Below are positions 32,881 to 41,689 of a stretch of DNA of 44,043 nt, piece after piece. This DNA is from Modestobacter caceresii (GTDB taxonomy: Bacteria > Actinomycetota > Actinomycetes > Mycobacteriales > Geodermatophilaceae): positions 1-44,043 of the forward strand of contig NZ_JPMX01000002.1 in the NCBI RefSeq assembly GCF_000761485.1, in the 5' to 3' direction. The position numbers were made by a program, and so were the translations under genes. Numbering within the stretch: the stretch's first letter is position 1; each line of letters starts with the position of its first letter. The notes beneath the pieces are model-generated. The model made no database searches and was not told the DNA's origin. It was given only the letters and a program-made list of their open reading frames with translations.

Positions 32881-33254
32881 CGGGCCAGGGCCTGGTGCGC
32901 GTCCCGGCGGGCCAGCACGTCCAGCAGCGCGGTGATGTCGCTGATCGTCCCGGCCGAGCCCGGCCCCAGGGGCAGTGCGGCCCACATCTGCTCCAGGTAG
33001 CCCCGGCTGACCGGTCGGCCGGTGGGCAGCAGCCCGGTCAGCCGATCCCGGGCGACGGCGGAGGCGACGGCCGGCACCAGCTCGCGACCGTCGGCCCGCT
33101 CGCCGTCCGCGGTCAGCTGCACGCCGGTCGCCTCGGCGAGCAGCGCGCGGTCCTCGGCGGTGAGGGCGGCGAGGGCGTTCCGCCGCCAGCGCGCCGGTGC
33201 GGCGCTCACGGTGAGGGGTCGCAGTGCCCGGGCGGGGGTGGCGGACGTGGACAT
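32871..33254 (-). CDS. Hypothetical small protein
   Basis: The product is 127 residues with Ala/Arg/Leu-rich helices: LRPLTVSAAPARWRRNALAA, LTAEDRALLAEATGVQL, LVPAVASAVARDRLTGLLP, SRGYLEQMWAALPLG and TISDITALLDVLARRDAHQA. There is no signal peptide, membrane helix or known motif; I do not recognise the family. The pattern suggests a soluble helical protein. The start is ATG at 33254; another ATG at 33266 is in frame, and neither has a clear ribosome binding site. Its stop codon lies inside the terminal unit of the tandem repeat. Confidence 0.65.
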   Translation of the reverse strand: MSTSATPARALRPLTVSAAPARWRRNALAALTAEDRALLAEATGVQLTADGERADGRELVPAVASAVARDRLTGLLPTGRPVSRGYLEQMWAALPLGPGSAGTISDITALLDVLARRDAHQALARPA

Positions 33255-33456
33255 GGCACCGATCATCGGACCTGCACTCCTGGTCGTGGACTTGCGCGAG
33301 CGGCCGTCGCGGTCCTCCTCGGCAGTTCCCGGGCCGATCGGTACCGGCTGGCGGCACGTTCCTCGCCGGCCCGACCCACCCGGCTTGCCGCCCGCCCCCG
33401 GCACCGGCGAGGCTGCCGGTCATGTGGTGCGGCGACGACGGCGACGGTGACCGAGG

Positions 33457-34560
33457 GTGACCCGGGTGGTGATCGCCCCCGACTCGTTCAAGGGCACGCT
33501 CGGTGCGGCGGCGGCCGCGGAGGCGCTGGCCGCCGGCTGGCGCCGGGTACGGCCGGACGACGAACTGGTCGCCGTCCCCCTCGCCGACGGCGGTGAGGGC
33601 ACGCTCGAGGCGCTCGGGCACGACCTGCCGGCCGCCTGCTGGCGCAGTGCGCCGGTGACCGGGCCGGACGGGCGCCCGGTGGACGCCGCCTGGCTGCTGC
33701 TCCCCGACGGGACGGCGGTGGTGGAGATGGCCCGGGCGGCCGGGTTGCCGCTGCTCGAGCAGCCCGACCCGCTGGGCGCCACCACCCGGGGGCTGGGGCA
33801 GCTGCTGGCAGCCGTGCTCGCCGACCCGGCCGTGCACCGGGTGATGCTCACCCTGGGCGGCTCCGCCACCACCGACGGCGGCACCGGTGCGCTGGCTGCG
33901 CTGGGTGCCCGCTTCCTGGACGCCGACGGGGCGCCGTTGCCCCCCGGCGGCGGCGCCCTGTCCCGGCTCGCCCGGGTCGACCTGGCCGGGCTGGTCCCGC
34001 CGCCGGCCGGGGGCGTGCAGTGCCTGGTCGACGTCACCGCACCGCTGCTCGGGCCGCTGGGCGCCGCCGGCCAGTTCGGGCCCCAGAAGGGCGCGGACCC
34101 CACGCAGGTGTCCGAGCTCGACGCGGCGCTGGCCCGGCTGGCCGACCTGCTCGGGGGCGACCGGGAGGCGCCGGGGGCCGGGGCGGCCGGCGGCACCGCC
34201 TACGGCTTCGCGGCCTGCTGGGGGGCGGAGTTCGTCAGCGGCGCGCAGGCGGTGGCCGCCGCCGCGGGTCTGGACGAGGCCCTGCGGGGGGCGGCTCTCG
34301 TGGTGACCGGCGAGGGGCAGTTCGATGCCCAGTCGCTGCGGGGCAAGGTGGTGGGCGACCTGGTCGAGCGGGCACGCGGTGCGGCGGTGCCGGTGGCGGT
34401 GGTCGCCGGCCGCGTCGTGGCGGCAGACGAGCTGCCGGTGGCCCGTGCGCTCTCGCTCACCGAGCTGGCCGGTTCGGTCGAGGGCGCCATGGCCGACCCG
34501 GCCCACTGGCTGGCTGCCGCAGGGGAGCGTCTCGCGCGGGAACGGTCCGTCTCGACCTGA
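33457..34560 (+). CDS. Glycerate kinase
   Basis: This 367-residue enzyme of the GarK/GlxK family phosphorylates glycerate (usually to 2-phosphoglycerate), feeding lower glycolysis. Motifs: VVIAPDSFKGTLGAAAAAEA at the N-terminus, PLADGGEGTLEAL, MLTLGGSATTDGGTGALAAL, and VTGEGQFDAQSLRGKVVGDL near the C-terminus. Length is typical. The start is GTG at 33457, with only a weak purine run before it. It stands alone between a divergent hypothetical gene and a kinase gene. The product isomer cannot be proven from sequence. Confidence 0.93.
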   Translation: MTRVVIAPDSFKGTLGAAAAAEALAAGWRRVRPDDELVAVPLADGGEGTLEALGHDLPAACWRSAPVTGPDGRPVDAAWLLLPDGTAVVEMARAAGLPLLEQPDPLGATTRGLGQLLAAVLADPAVHRVMLTLGGSATTDGGTGALAALGARFLDADGAPLPPGGGALSRLARVDLAGLVPPPAGGVQCLVDVTAPLLGPLGAAGQFGPQKGADPTQVSELDAALARLADLLGGDREAPGAGAAGGTAYGFAACWGAEFVSGAQAVAAAAGLDEALRGAALVVTGEGQFDAQSLRGKVVGDLVERARGAAVPVAVVAGRVVAADELPVARALSLTELAGSVEGAMADPAHWLAAAGERLARERSVST

Positions 34561-34708
34561 CGTTGCTCACCTCGGCCGACGAGCCGGTCGCCGGCATGTG
34601 TAGGAACGCTCCGGCGGGGCATCCACCCCTTCGGTGCGTCCAGCCCGCCAGCGCCGGCCGGCTGGGGTTCGCACGTGATGACGACGCAGGACGAGGGGAC
34701 GGCGCACG

Positions 34709-36406
34709 GTGGTGGAGCCCACGAGGAGGAGCCTCGGGAACCGCTACGAGTTGGCGACCCTGCTGGCCTCCGGCGGCATGGGCCAGGTGTGGCGCGCGCA
34801 CGACCAGCTGCTCGACCGGACCGTCGCGGTCAAGGTGCTGCGCAGCGAGTACACCGGTGACGAGCTGTTCCTGGCCCGCTTCCGCGCCGAGGCGCACCAC
34901 GCGGCCGCGCTGAGCCACCCGAACATCGCCGCCGTCTACGACTACGGCGAGGAGTCGGCGGTCGACGGCTCCGGCGAGCACCTGGCCTACCTGGTCATGG
35001 AGCTGGTCGAGGGCCAGTCGCTGTCGACCGTGCTGGCCCGCGAGGAGCGCCTGTCGCCGGACCGGACGCTCGACGTGCTCCGGCAGACCGCCTCCGCGTT
35101 GGCGGCCGCCCACGCTGCCGGGGTGGTGCACCGGGACGTCAAGCCGGGGAACGTGCTGGTCCGGTGGGACGGCACCGTCAAGATCACCGACTTCGGCATC
35201 GCCTGGTCGGCCGGGAGCGTGCCGCTCACCCAGACCGGCCAGGTGGTCGGCACCGCGTCCTACCTCTCCCCGGAGCAGGCCGCGGGTGCCCACGCCACGG
35301 CGGCCAGCGACGTCTACGCCCTGGGCATGGTCGGCTACGAGTGCCTGACCGGCGCGCGCGCCTTCGACGGTGACAACTCGGTGACCATCGCGTTGCGCCA
35401 CCTGCGCGACCAGCCCGCCCCGCTCCCCGCGGAGCTGCCCGAGGGCGTGCGACGGCTGGTCGAGCGCGCCATCGTCAAGGACCCTGCCCAGCGCTACCCC
35501 GACGGCGAAGCCGTCGTCGCGGCGATCGACGAGGTGCTCGCCGGGCGACAGCTGCCGGCGGTGCAGCGCACCGACACCCAGAGCTTCTGGCTGCTGCCGG
35601 ACGCGGCTGCGCTGGCCGGGGCGTCGTCGGCCACCGAGGGCTCCACCCGCCGTCCCGCTCCGCAGGGCGGCCTGGGCCGGCTGCTGGTCCCGCTCGTCGC
35701 GCTGCTGGTGGGGGCCGGCATGGCGGCCGTCGTGCTCCAGGCCTTCGCCCCGACCGGGACGACGCCGATCGCGGCCGCCGTGGAGGTCCCCGGGGAGGTG
35801 GTGGCCTCCCCGGCCACCGTGGTCCTGGACGCCGCTGACTACCTGGGCCGCCCGGTCGACGCCGTCCGTGCCCAGCTGGAGGCCCTCGACCTGGTCGTCG
35901 AGGCGCAGCCCACGGAGACCGACTCCGCCGACCCCGGCACGGTCGTCGACGTGGCGCCGCTGGCGACGGAGCTCCGCGCGGGTGAGACGGTCCTGGTCAG
36001 CTACGCCGTCGCCCCCAGCGACACCCCGGCGCCGGTCCGGCCGAGCCGGGAGCGGACGGTCGACACCGTGGTCCAGCAGCCGGCTCCCGCCCCGGCGACC
36101 ACCGCCGCCCCCGAGCCGACCCAGGCCCCGACCCCGACGCCCACCGCGACGACCGGCGAGACGGTCGAGGAGGGACCGGCCGAGGGAGGTGAGTCGGCAG
36201 AGGGCGGCGAGACCGAGGTGCCCGGCACCCAGGAGCCGGCCGAGGACGAGACGGACGACGGCGCGACCACCCCCGACCCGGAGACGTCCGCCCCGCCCAC
36301 CGGCAACGGGAACGGCAACGGCGCGGGGAACGGCAACGGGAACGGCAACGGGAACGGCAACGGCGCGGGGAACGGCAACGGGAACGGCAAGCCCAGCAAG
36401 GACTGA
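34709..36406 (+). CDS. PknA-like serine/threonine protein kinase with Gly-Asn repeat tail
   Basis: This 565-residue kinase has the catalytic domain at about 13-270: GGMGQVW, Lys42 in VAVKVLRSEYTGD, HRDVKPGN, TDFG and GTASYLSPEQ. Segments such as KVLRSEYTGD and ALSHPNIA are shared with PknA at 8704-10431, so it is a likely paralog. A membrane helix follows (about 328-350), then one PASTA-like repeat (about 370-430; DAADYLGRPVDAVRAQLEAL), a Pro/Thr/Glu-rich stalk and an extracellular tail of repeated Gly-Asn units. GTG at 34709 (or the next GTG at 34712), with GAGGGGAC upstream. It neighbours a SpoIIE-type phosphatase; targets are unknown. Confidence 0.92.
   Translation: MVEPTRRSLGNRYELATLLASGGMGQVWRAHDQLLDRTVAVKVLRSEYTGDELFLARFRAEAHHAAALSHPNIAAVYDYGEESAVDGSGEHLAYLVMELVEGQSLSTVLAREERLSPDRTLDVLRQTASALAAAHAAGVVHRDVKPGNVLVRWDGTVKITDFGIAWSAGSVPLTQTGQVVGTASYLSPEQAAGAHATAASDVYALGMVGYECLTGARAFDGDNSVTIALRHLRDQPAPLPAELPEGVRRLVERAIVKDPAQRYPDGEAVVAAIDEVLAGRQLPAVQRTDTQSFWLLPDAAALAGASSATEGSTRRPAPQGGLGRLLVPLVALLVGAGMAAVVLQAFAPTGTTPIAAAVEVPGEVVASPATVVLDAADYLGRPVDAVRAQLEALDLVVEAQPTETDSADPGTVVDVAPLATELRAGETVLVSYAVAPSDTPAPVRPSRERTVDTVVQQPAPAPATTAAPEPTQAPTPTPTATTGETVEEGPAEGGESAEGGETEVPGTQEPAEDETDDGATTPDPETSAPPTGNGNGNGAGNGNGNGNGNGNGAGNGNGNGKPSKD
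36302..36390. repeat. Tandem 12-base repeat encoding Gly-Asn units
   Basis: Repeats of ggcaacgggaac, interrupted twice by gcgggg, encode alternating Gly-Asn at the extracellular C-terminus of the kinase. The unit is a multiple of three, so copy number can vary without frameshift. Confidence 0.8.
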
Positions 36407-36498
36407 GCGAGGCGCCCCCCGGCGAGGTCCCGCGCCGGTATGTTGCCCGCCACAGGCCCGGTCCGACGAGGCAGTGGCCATGGGGGGCATCCAGGGTC

Positions 36499-38331
36499 AT
36501 GAGCGCGGGGGCGAACAGGTCGGACCACCCGATCGGCAACGGGGGTCCTGGCGCGCACCTGGCGGTGTCGTCCCCTGATCACGCGGCGCTCTTCGCCGCG
36601 ATGCCCACCCCCTACCTGGTGCTGACGCCGCAGCTGGTCATCGTCGACGCCAACCCGGCCTACCTGGCCAACACCGGTCGGACCCTGGCCGAGTTGGTCG
36701 GGCGGCCGGTCTTCGAGGCGTTCCCCGGCAACCCCGACTCGACCGCCCCCGACGCCAGTGGCAGCCGCATCCGGGCGTCCCTGGAGCGGGCCCGGGACAC
36801 CTGCCGCCCGCAGACCCTGCCCGTCCAGGAGTTCGACATCCCCGACGGCTCCGGTGGCTTCACCAAGCGGTTCTGGAGCCTGATCAGCGTCCCGGTGCCG
36901 GACGACGAGGGGCGTTGCCGGCACCTGCTCCAGCGGGTCGAGGACATCACCGACTACGTGCGCCAGCAGGCCATGTCCGACCACCCCAGCGGCCGGGGGC
37001 AGCGCTGGCACCGCCGGGTGCTGGAGGTGGAGAGCGACCTCTTCGCCCGCGGCGCCGAGCTCCGCGCCGCCCGGCAGGCCGAGGCGGACACCGCGCGCCG
37101 ACTCGCCGCCCTCTCCGGCGTGGCGTTGGCCCTGGGGCGGGCGGAGACCCTCGACGACCTCGCCCGGGTGGTCAACGAGCGCGGCCTGGTCGTGCTGGGC
37201 GCCCACGGCGGCGTGCTCGGGGTCTGCGACGGCGAGGGCCGGTTGCGGCTGGTGCTCACCGACGGCATCGCCCCGGTCGGCGTCGGCCCGGAGACGGTGC
37301 TGCCCTTGGACGGGCCCTACCCCAGCTGCGTGGCGGCCCGCACGGGGGCGCGGGTGGTCCTGCCCGACCGCGCGGCCACCGAGGCGTTCTCGCCCGAGCT
37401 GGCCCGGCTGTCCGCGGCGACCGGCGTCCAGGCCTGGGCCGCGGTGCCGTTGGAGAGCGGTTCCCGGCGGATCGGGTCGCTGAGCGTGGGCTGGATGCAC
37501 CCCCCGGCACTGGCGCAGAGCGACCTCGAGCTGCTGCACGCGCTGGCCGCCCAGTCCGCGCTGGCGCTGGAGCGGATCCGGGCCCGGGCGGACGAGCGGG
37601 CCCAGCACGCCGTGGTCGAGGGCATGGCGGAGGCGCTGCAGCGCAGCCTGCTCACCGAGCCGCCCGAGGCCGACGACCTGCAGGTCGCCGTCCGGTACCT
37701 GCCGGCGGCGTCGCTGGCCCAGGTGGGCGGGGACTGGTACGACGCCTTCCTGCTGGGCGACGGCCGGCTCGCCCTGGTGATCGGGGACGTCACCGGGCAC
37801 GACCGGCACGCGGCGGCGGCGATGGCGCAGGTCCGCAACGTGCTCCGGGGCGTCGCGCACAGCCGGCGCGGCGCCCCCGGTGCGGTGCTCAGCGCGCTGG
37901 ACCGGGCGCTGCAGGACCTGCAGGTGGCCACCCTCGCCACCGGCGTCCTGGCCACGGTCGAGGAGGTGGGCACCGGCGACCGGCTGCTGCGCTGGAGCAA
38001 CGCGGGGCACCCACCGCCGCTGCTGCTCGAGCCCGACGGCACGGTCACCGTGCTCGAGCGTGAGCCGGACCTGCTGCTGGGCGTCGACCCGTCCGTCCTG
38101 CGCAGCGACCACACCCAGCTGCTCGTGCCCGGTTCGACGGTCGTCCTCTACACCGACGGGCTGGTGGAGCGCCGGGGCGCCGTGCTGGACGACGGCACGG
38201 CCTGGCTGGCCCAGGCGCTCGCCCAGTGGGCGCACCTCCCGCTGGAGGAGCTGTGCGATCGGCTGCTCGCGGAGCTCGACGGCTCCGTGGACGACGACGT
38301 CGCGGTGCTGGCGGTGCGGGTGCGCGGGTAG
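36499..38331 (+). CDS. PAS-GAF-SpoIIE protein phosphatase
   Basis: This 610-residue signalling protein has a PAS domain (about 30-150: VLTPQLVIVDANPAYLANTG, RTLAELVGRPVFEAFPGNP), a GAF domain (about 205-360: AGATLDDLARVV-like start, PLDGPYPSCVAARTGARVVL, AAVPLESGSRRIGSLSVGW) and a SpoIIE-type PP2C domain (about 380-608: LPAASLAQVGGDWYDAFLL, VIGDVTGHDRHAAAAMAQVR, NAGHPPPLLL, VLYTDGLVERR, DDDVAVLAVRV), with metal-binding aspartates present. Such proteins dephosphorylate anti-sigma antagonists in response to a signal sensed by PAS/GAF. No anti-sigma partner gene lies adjacent. The start is ATG at 36499. Confidence 0.93.
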   Translation: MSAGANRSDHPIGNGGPGAHLAVSSPDHAALFAAMPTPYLVLTPQLVIVDANPAYLANTGRTLAELVGRPVFEAFPGNPDSTAPDASGSRIRASLERARDTCRPQTLPVQEFDIPDGSGGFTKRFWSLISVPVPDDEGRCRHLLQRVEDITDYVRQQAMSDHPSGRGQRWHRRVLEVESDLFARGAELRAARQAEADTARRLAALSGVALALGRAETLDDLARVVNERGLVVLGAHGGVLGVCDGEGRLRLVLTDGIAPVGVGPETVLPLDGPYPSCVAARTGARVVLPDRAATEAFSPELARLSAATGVQAWAAVPLESGSRRIGSLSVGWMHPPALAQSDLELLHALAAQSALALERIRARADERAQHAVVEGMAEALQRSLLTEPPEADDLQVAVRYLPAASLAQVGGDWYDAFLLGDGRLALVIGDVTGHDRHAAAAMAQVRNVLRGVAHSRRGAPGAVLSALDRALQDLQVATLATGVLATVEEVGTGDRLLRWSNAGHPPPLLLEPDGTVTVLEREPDLLLGVDPSVLRSDHTQLLVPGSTVVLYTDGLVERRGAVLDDGTAWLAQALAQWAHLPLEELCDRLLAELDGSVDDDVAVLAVRVRG

Positions 38332-38340
38332 TGCCCGTGC

Positions 38341-38676
38341 TCAGCCCGCCGTGCCCCCGGCCCACCGGGACGGGACCAGGCGGTGCCCGGCGGCCCGGCA
38401 GCCGAGGACCAGGCAGGTCGCTGCGGCGGCCAGTGCGACCCGGCCGGACGACGCGTCGACCCCGCCGAGCAGCAGCCCGACGCCGGCGGCGGCGAGCGCG
38501 GCGGTGAGCCACTGGTCCTGCCGGCGGCGCAGCCCCACCACCGCCAGGGCCAGGGCAGCGAGGACGGCGACCCGCGCCGGGTGCCCGGCACCGGACAGCT
38601 GCCCGGCCCACGGCAACCCCAACGAGGCGAGGGCCAGCACCCCGGCGCCGAGGAACCAGCCGCGGCCCCGGGTCAC
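38341..38676 (-). CDS. Small polytopic membrane protein
   Basis: This 111-residue protein has about four hydrophobic segments (GWFLGAGVLALASLGLPW, VAVLAALALAVVGL, WLTAALAAAGVGLLLGGV, VALAAAATCLVLGC) and no recognised motif. Its GTG overlaps the stop of the upstream gene as GTGA, so the two are translated together, and its helices resemble those of that neighbour in style. Function unknown. Confidence 0.75.
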   Translation of the reverse strand: MTRGRGWFLGAGVLALASLGLPWAGQLSGAGHPARVAVLAALALAVVGLRRRQDQWLTAALAAAGVGLLLGGVDASSGRVALAAAATCLVLGCRAAGHRLVPSRWAGGTAG

Positions 38677-39518
38677 TCGGGACGGCCCGGGGCCAGCACC
38701 ACCGCGGCGCCCGTGGCGGCCAGGGCGGCGGTGAGCCAGAAGCCGCGGTCGCTGGCGACGAGCGGGAGGGCGATCAGCACCCAGAAGGCGGCGAGGGCGA
38801 CCAGGCCACCGGCCCCGACCCGCCACGCCGTCCGGGCGGACTCCCGCCGCCCGGCCAGGGCGACGGCTGAGGGCACCAGCGCGACGAGGGCGGCGACGGT
38901 GGCGAACGCCGACCACGTGGGCACGACGTCCCACAGCGACTGGTTGACGAAGTCGAGGTTGAGCCCCAGTTCGAGCAGTGCGAGCCCGAGCACGCCGAGC
39001 AGGAGGGCCACCAGCTCCTTGCCGGGCCGGCCCGAGGAGCGGACGGCGGCGAGGCGGGAACGGACCGAGGACGACGAGGACCCGCCGTCCTGCGCGCCTG
39101 CTGACGGGGTGCCGGGTGCGGCGCCGGGGGTGGTGGCCGGGCCCGGGACCGGTGGCGGGGTGGCTGTGGACCCGGGGCCGACGTCGACCGCGCCGGTCCC
39201 GTGCACGGCGGTCGGCGGGTCGTAGGAGGGGTGGTACGGCGGGTGGCTGCCGTGCGCTCCGGCGTCCGGCTGCTCCGGCTCGACCGTCTGGCGCTGGCTG
39301 GGCGGCAGCAGGATCGACTGGGTGCGTGGATCGTCGGTCGTGCCGGTCACCGCGGGCTCGGTGGCCGGGTGCTCGGTGACGGCGTGCTCGGTGACGGGGT
39401 GCCCGGTGGTGGCGTGCTGGTCCCCGGCCGGCTCGTCGGCGGGGTGCCGGGTCGCGCCGGTCGGTGCCGGCCCCGGCTGTGGCTGTGGCTCGGGGATCGG
39501 CGGGTGCGGCTGGCTCAC
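38673..39518 (-). CDS. Membrane protein with long Pro/Thr/His-rich N-terminus
   Basis: The product is 281 residues. The first ~160 residues are disordered and rich in Pro, Thr, Glu and His, with a repeated TEHAVTEHPATEPAVT-type pattern (about 42-58). Four hydrophobic segments follow (about 168-185, 200-222, 232-255, 258-276). No enzymatic motif is visible. The start is GTG at 39518, preceded by GAGGAGG. It forms an operon with the small membrane protein downstream. I do not recognise a named family. Confidence 0.78.
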   Translation of the reverse strand: MSQPHPPIPEPQPQPGPAPTGATRHPADEPAGDQHATTGHPVTEHAVTEHPATEPAVTGTTDDPRTQSILLPPSQRQTVEPEQPDAGAHGSHPPYHPSYDPPTAVHGTGAVDVGPGSTATPPPVPGPATTPGAAPGTPSAGAQDGGSSSSSVRSRLAAVRSSGRPGKELVALLLGVLGLALLELGLNLDFVNQSLWDVVPTWSAFATVAALVALVPSAVALAGRRESARTAWRVGAGGLVALAAFWVLIALPLVASDRGFWLTAALAATGAAVVLAPGRPE

Positions 39519-39668
39519 GTGTCCTCCTCGTGGGGTGCGCCGAGGCGCCGACGGCCTGGTCGGACCGGGCTGGACGGCGGGGCAGGGCGCTGGACACCGT
39601 AGCCGCGGAGGGCCACCGGGAGCCTGCCCCCGCGCCGTGGTCCGGCCGCCCCCCCTAGGGTCGGTCCC

Positions 39669-40952
39669 GTGGCAGCACGCGCGGGCATCGTCGTCACCGG
39701 CACCGAGGTGCTCACCGGCCGGGTGGCCGACCGCAACGGGCCGTGGCTGGCCGAGGCGCTGCGCGCCCGAGGCGTCGACGTCGGCTCGGTCGTCGTCGTC
39801 GGGGACCGGCCCGAGGACCTGCGGGCCGCCCTCGGCTTCCTGGCCGGCGCCGGCACCGACCTGGTGATCACCACCGGCGGGCTGGGGCCGACGGCCGACG
39901 ACCTGACCGCCGCCCTGGTCGGTGACTTCCAGGGCCGGCCCTCGGCGCTGGACCCGGCCCTGGAGCAGCGGATCGCCGAGGCGGTCGCCCGGCTCAGCGC
40001 CCGCCGCGGCTGGCGGATGGACCCGGCGTCGACCGCGGCCGGGGTCGCCAAGCAGGCGCAGGTCCCGGCGGGCGCCACCGTGCTGGAGCCGGTCGGCACG
40101 GCGCCGGGCCTCGTCGTCCCGGTGGCCGACGGCCGGACCGGGCCCCCGGTGCTGGTGCTGCCCGGGCCGCCGTCGGAGCTGCAGGGCATGTGGCCGGCGG
40201 CGCTGGCGGCCGAGCCGGTGCGCCGGGCGCTGGCCGGGGCCACCGAGCTGCGCCAGTCGACGCTGCGGTTGTGGGGCACGCCGGAGTCGGAGCTGGCGGC
40301 CGCCCTGCGCCGGGTCGAGGACCAGCTGATCGGCCTGGAGGTCACCACCTGCCTGCGGGACGGCGAGCTGGAGATCGTGACCCGGTACGGCCCGGACGCC
40401 GAGCCGGCGCAGCAGCGGCTGGTGCAGGCGGTCACCGCCGACTTCGGCGACACGCTGTTCAGCGACGGACCCACGGTGGACGAGCTGGTCGCCGCTGCGC
40501 TGGACGAGCGTGGGTGGACGGTGGGCATCGGCGAGTCGTGCACCGGCGGGCTGCTCACCGCGCGGTTCACCGCGCCGCCGGGCTCGTCGCGCCGGGTGCT
40601 CGGCGGGGTGGCGGCCTACGCCGACGACGCCAAGACGCAGCTGCTCGACGTGCCGGCCGGCATGCTGGCCGCCGCGGGTGCGGTCAGCCCGGAGGTCGCC
40701 GCCGCGCTCGCCGAGGGCGCCCGGCGCCGGTTCGGCGCCGACGTCGGGGTGGGCGTCACCGGGATCGCGGGTCCGGGTGGCGGTACGGCGGAGAAGCCGG
40801 TCGGCACCGTCCACCTGGCCGCCGCCGGCCCGGACGGCGCGGCCGCCCGCTCGCTGACCCTGCTCGGGTCACGGGAGGCGGTGCGCCAGCGGACGACGAC
40901 GCTGGCCCTGCACCTGCTGCGCCAGCTTCTGCTCGGCGGCCCCGCGGCCTGA
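39669..40952 (+). CDS. cinA: Competence/damage-inducible protein A (CinA)
   Basis: This 427-residue two-domain protein has an N-terminal MoaB/Mog-like domain (about 4-170: GIVVTGTEVLTGRVADRNGP, DLVITTGGLGPTADDLTAAL) and a C-terminal PncC-type amidase domain (about 265-420: VGIGESCTGGLLTARFTAPP with the catalytic Ser, VLGGVAAYADDAK, GVTGIAGPGGGTAEKPVGTV). Family members act as ADP-ribose pyrophosphatase and nicotinamide mononucleotide deamidase in pyridine nucleotide recycling. GTG start at 39669. It stands alone; the recA neighbour seen in some relatives is absent. Confidence 0.94.
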   Translation: MAARAGIVVTGTEVLTGRVADRNGPWLAEALRARGVDVGSVVVVGDRPEDLRAALGFLAGAGTDLVITTGGLGPTADDLTAALVGDFQGRPSALDPALEQRIAEAVARLSARRGWRMDPASTAAGVAKQAQVPAGATVLEPVGTAPGLVVPVADGRTGPPVLVLPGPPSELQGMWPAALAAEPVRRALAGATELRQSTLRLWGTPESELAAALRRVEDQLIGLEVTTCLRDGELEIVTRYGPDAEPAQQRLVQAVTADFGDTLFSDGPTVDELVAAALDERGWTVGIGESCTGGLLTARFTAPPGSSRRVLGGVAAYADDAKTQLLDVPAGMLAAAGAVSPEVAAALAEGARRRFGADVGVGVTGIAGPGGGTAEKPVGTVHLAAAGPDGAAARSLTLLGSREAVRQRTTTLALHLLRQLLLGGPAA

Positions 40953-40959
40953 CGGCGGG

Positions 40960-41499
40960 TCAGGCCGGGTCGCCGTCCCGGCCCACCACCCGGCTGCGGC
41001 GCTCGAGGAACAGCACGTCGTGCCAGCTCGCCCGCCCGTCGACGACCCGGCGGCCGATCCGTTCACGACGGCCCACCACCCGGAACCCGAGCCGCTCGTG
41101 CAGCGCGAGGCTCGCCGTGTTGGCGGGGAACACCCCGGCCCGGATCGTCCAGATGCCGTCGGCCTCGGTCGAGTCGATCAGCCGCTGCAGCAGCATTCGC
41201 CCGATGCCCCGGCCGGCTGCGTGCGGTGCGACGTAGACCGAGTGGTCGACCACGCCGGCGTAGGCCGCCCGCGGCGACTCGCGGGTGCACGCCACCCAGC
41301 CGAGGACCGTGCCGCTGCCGTCGGTGGCCACGTGCCGGTGACCGGGCAGGCGGGAGGAGTCGAAGGCCGCCCAGGTCGGTGGCCCGGTCTCGAAGGTGGC
41401 GAGGCCGGTGGCGATGCCGGCGGCGTGGATGTCGCGGACGGCGGGCCAGTCGTCCGCCGTCATCGCGCGGAGGACCGGTGAGGGGGAGGGCCCGGGCAC
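40960..41499 (-). CDS. GNAT family N-acetyltransferase (phosphinothricin acetyltransferase-like)
   Basis: This 179-residue acetyltransferase has LRAMTADDWPAVRDIHAAGI at the N-terminus, SVYVAPHAAGRGIGRMLLQR (acetyl-CoA pyrophosphate loop, Q/RxxGxG/A type) and ANTASLALHERLGFRVVGRR. The pattern of TGLATFETGPPTW and the end of the domain resemble the Pat/Bar-like group that acetylates phosphinothricin, methionine sulfoximine or similar amines; the substrate is unproven. The start is GTG at 41499 with GAGGA 7 bases upstream; ATG at 41463 is an alternative. It converges on cinA with only 7 bases between stops. Confidence 0.9.
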   Translation of the reverse strand: MPGPSPSPVLRAMTADDWPAVRDIHAAGIATGLATFETGPPTWAAFDSSRLPGHRHVATDGSGTVLGWVACTRESPRAAYAGVVDHSVYVAPHAAGRGIGRMLLQRLIDSTEADGIWTIRAGVFPANTASLALHERLGFRVVGRRERIGRRVVDGRASWHDVLFLERRSRVVGRDGDPA

Positions 41500-41540
41500 G
41501 CCGCCATCCTCGCGTCCGGCCCGGGCGGCGCCGAGCGGGG

Positions 41541-41554
41541 GTTCCACGTGGAAC
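41541..41554. promoter_or_regulatory. parS-like ParB-binding palindrome (site 3)
   Basis: A second perfect copy of GTTCCACGTGGAAC, intergenic between the GNAT gene and the SRPBCC gene, which are divergently transcribed. Confidence 0.75.
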
Positions 41555-41689
41555 CTGACCTGCGCGGTGGGCGGGCGCGGGGCATGCTGGTCGGGCGCGG
41601 ATGGACCGGCCTGGGTCACTCTCGGGGGCGGACCCCGGTCGTCAGCCCGCCCGGGTGTCAGTCGGCAGCTGGGCGGGCACCCGTCCGGG

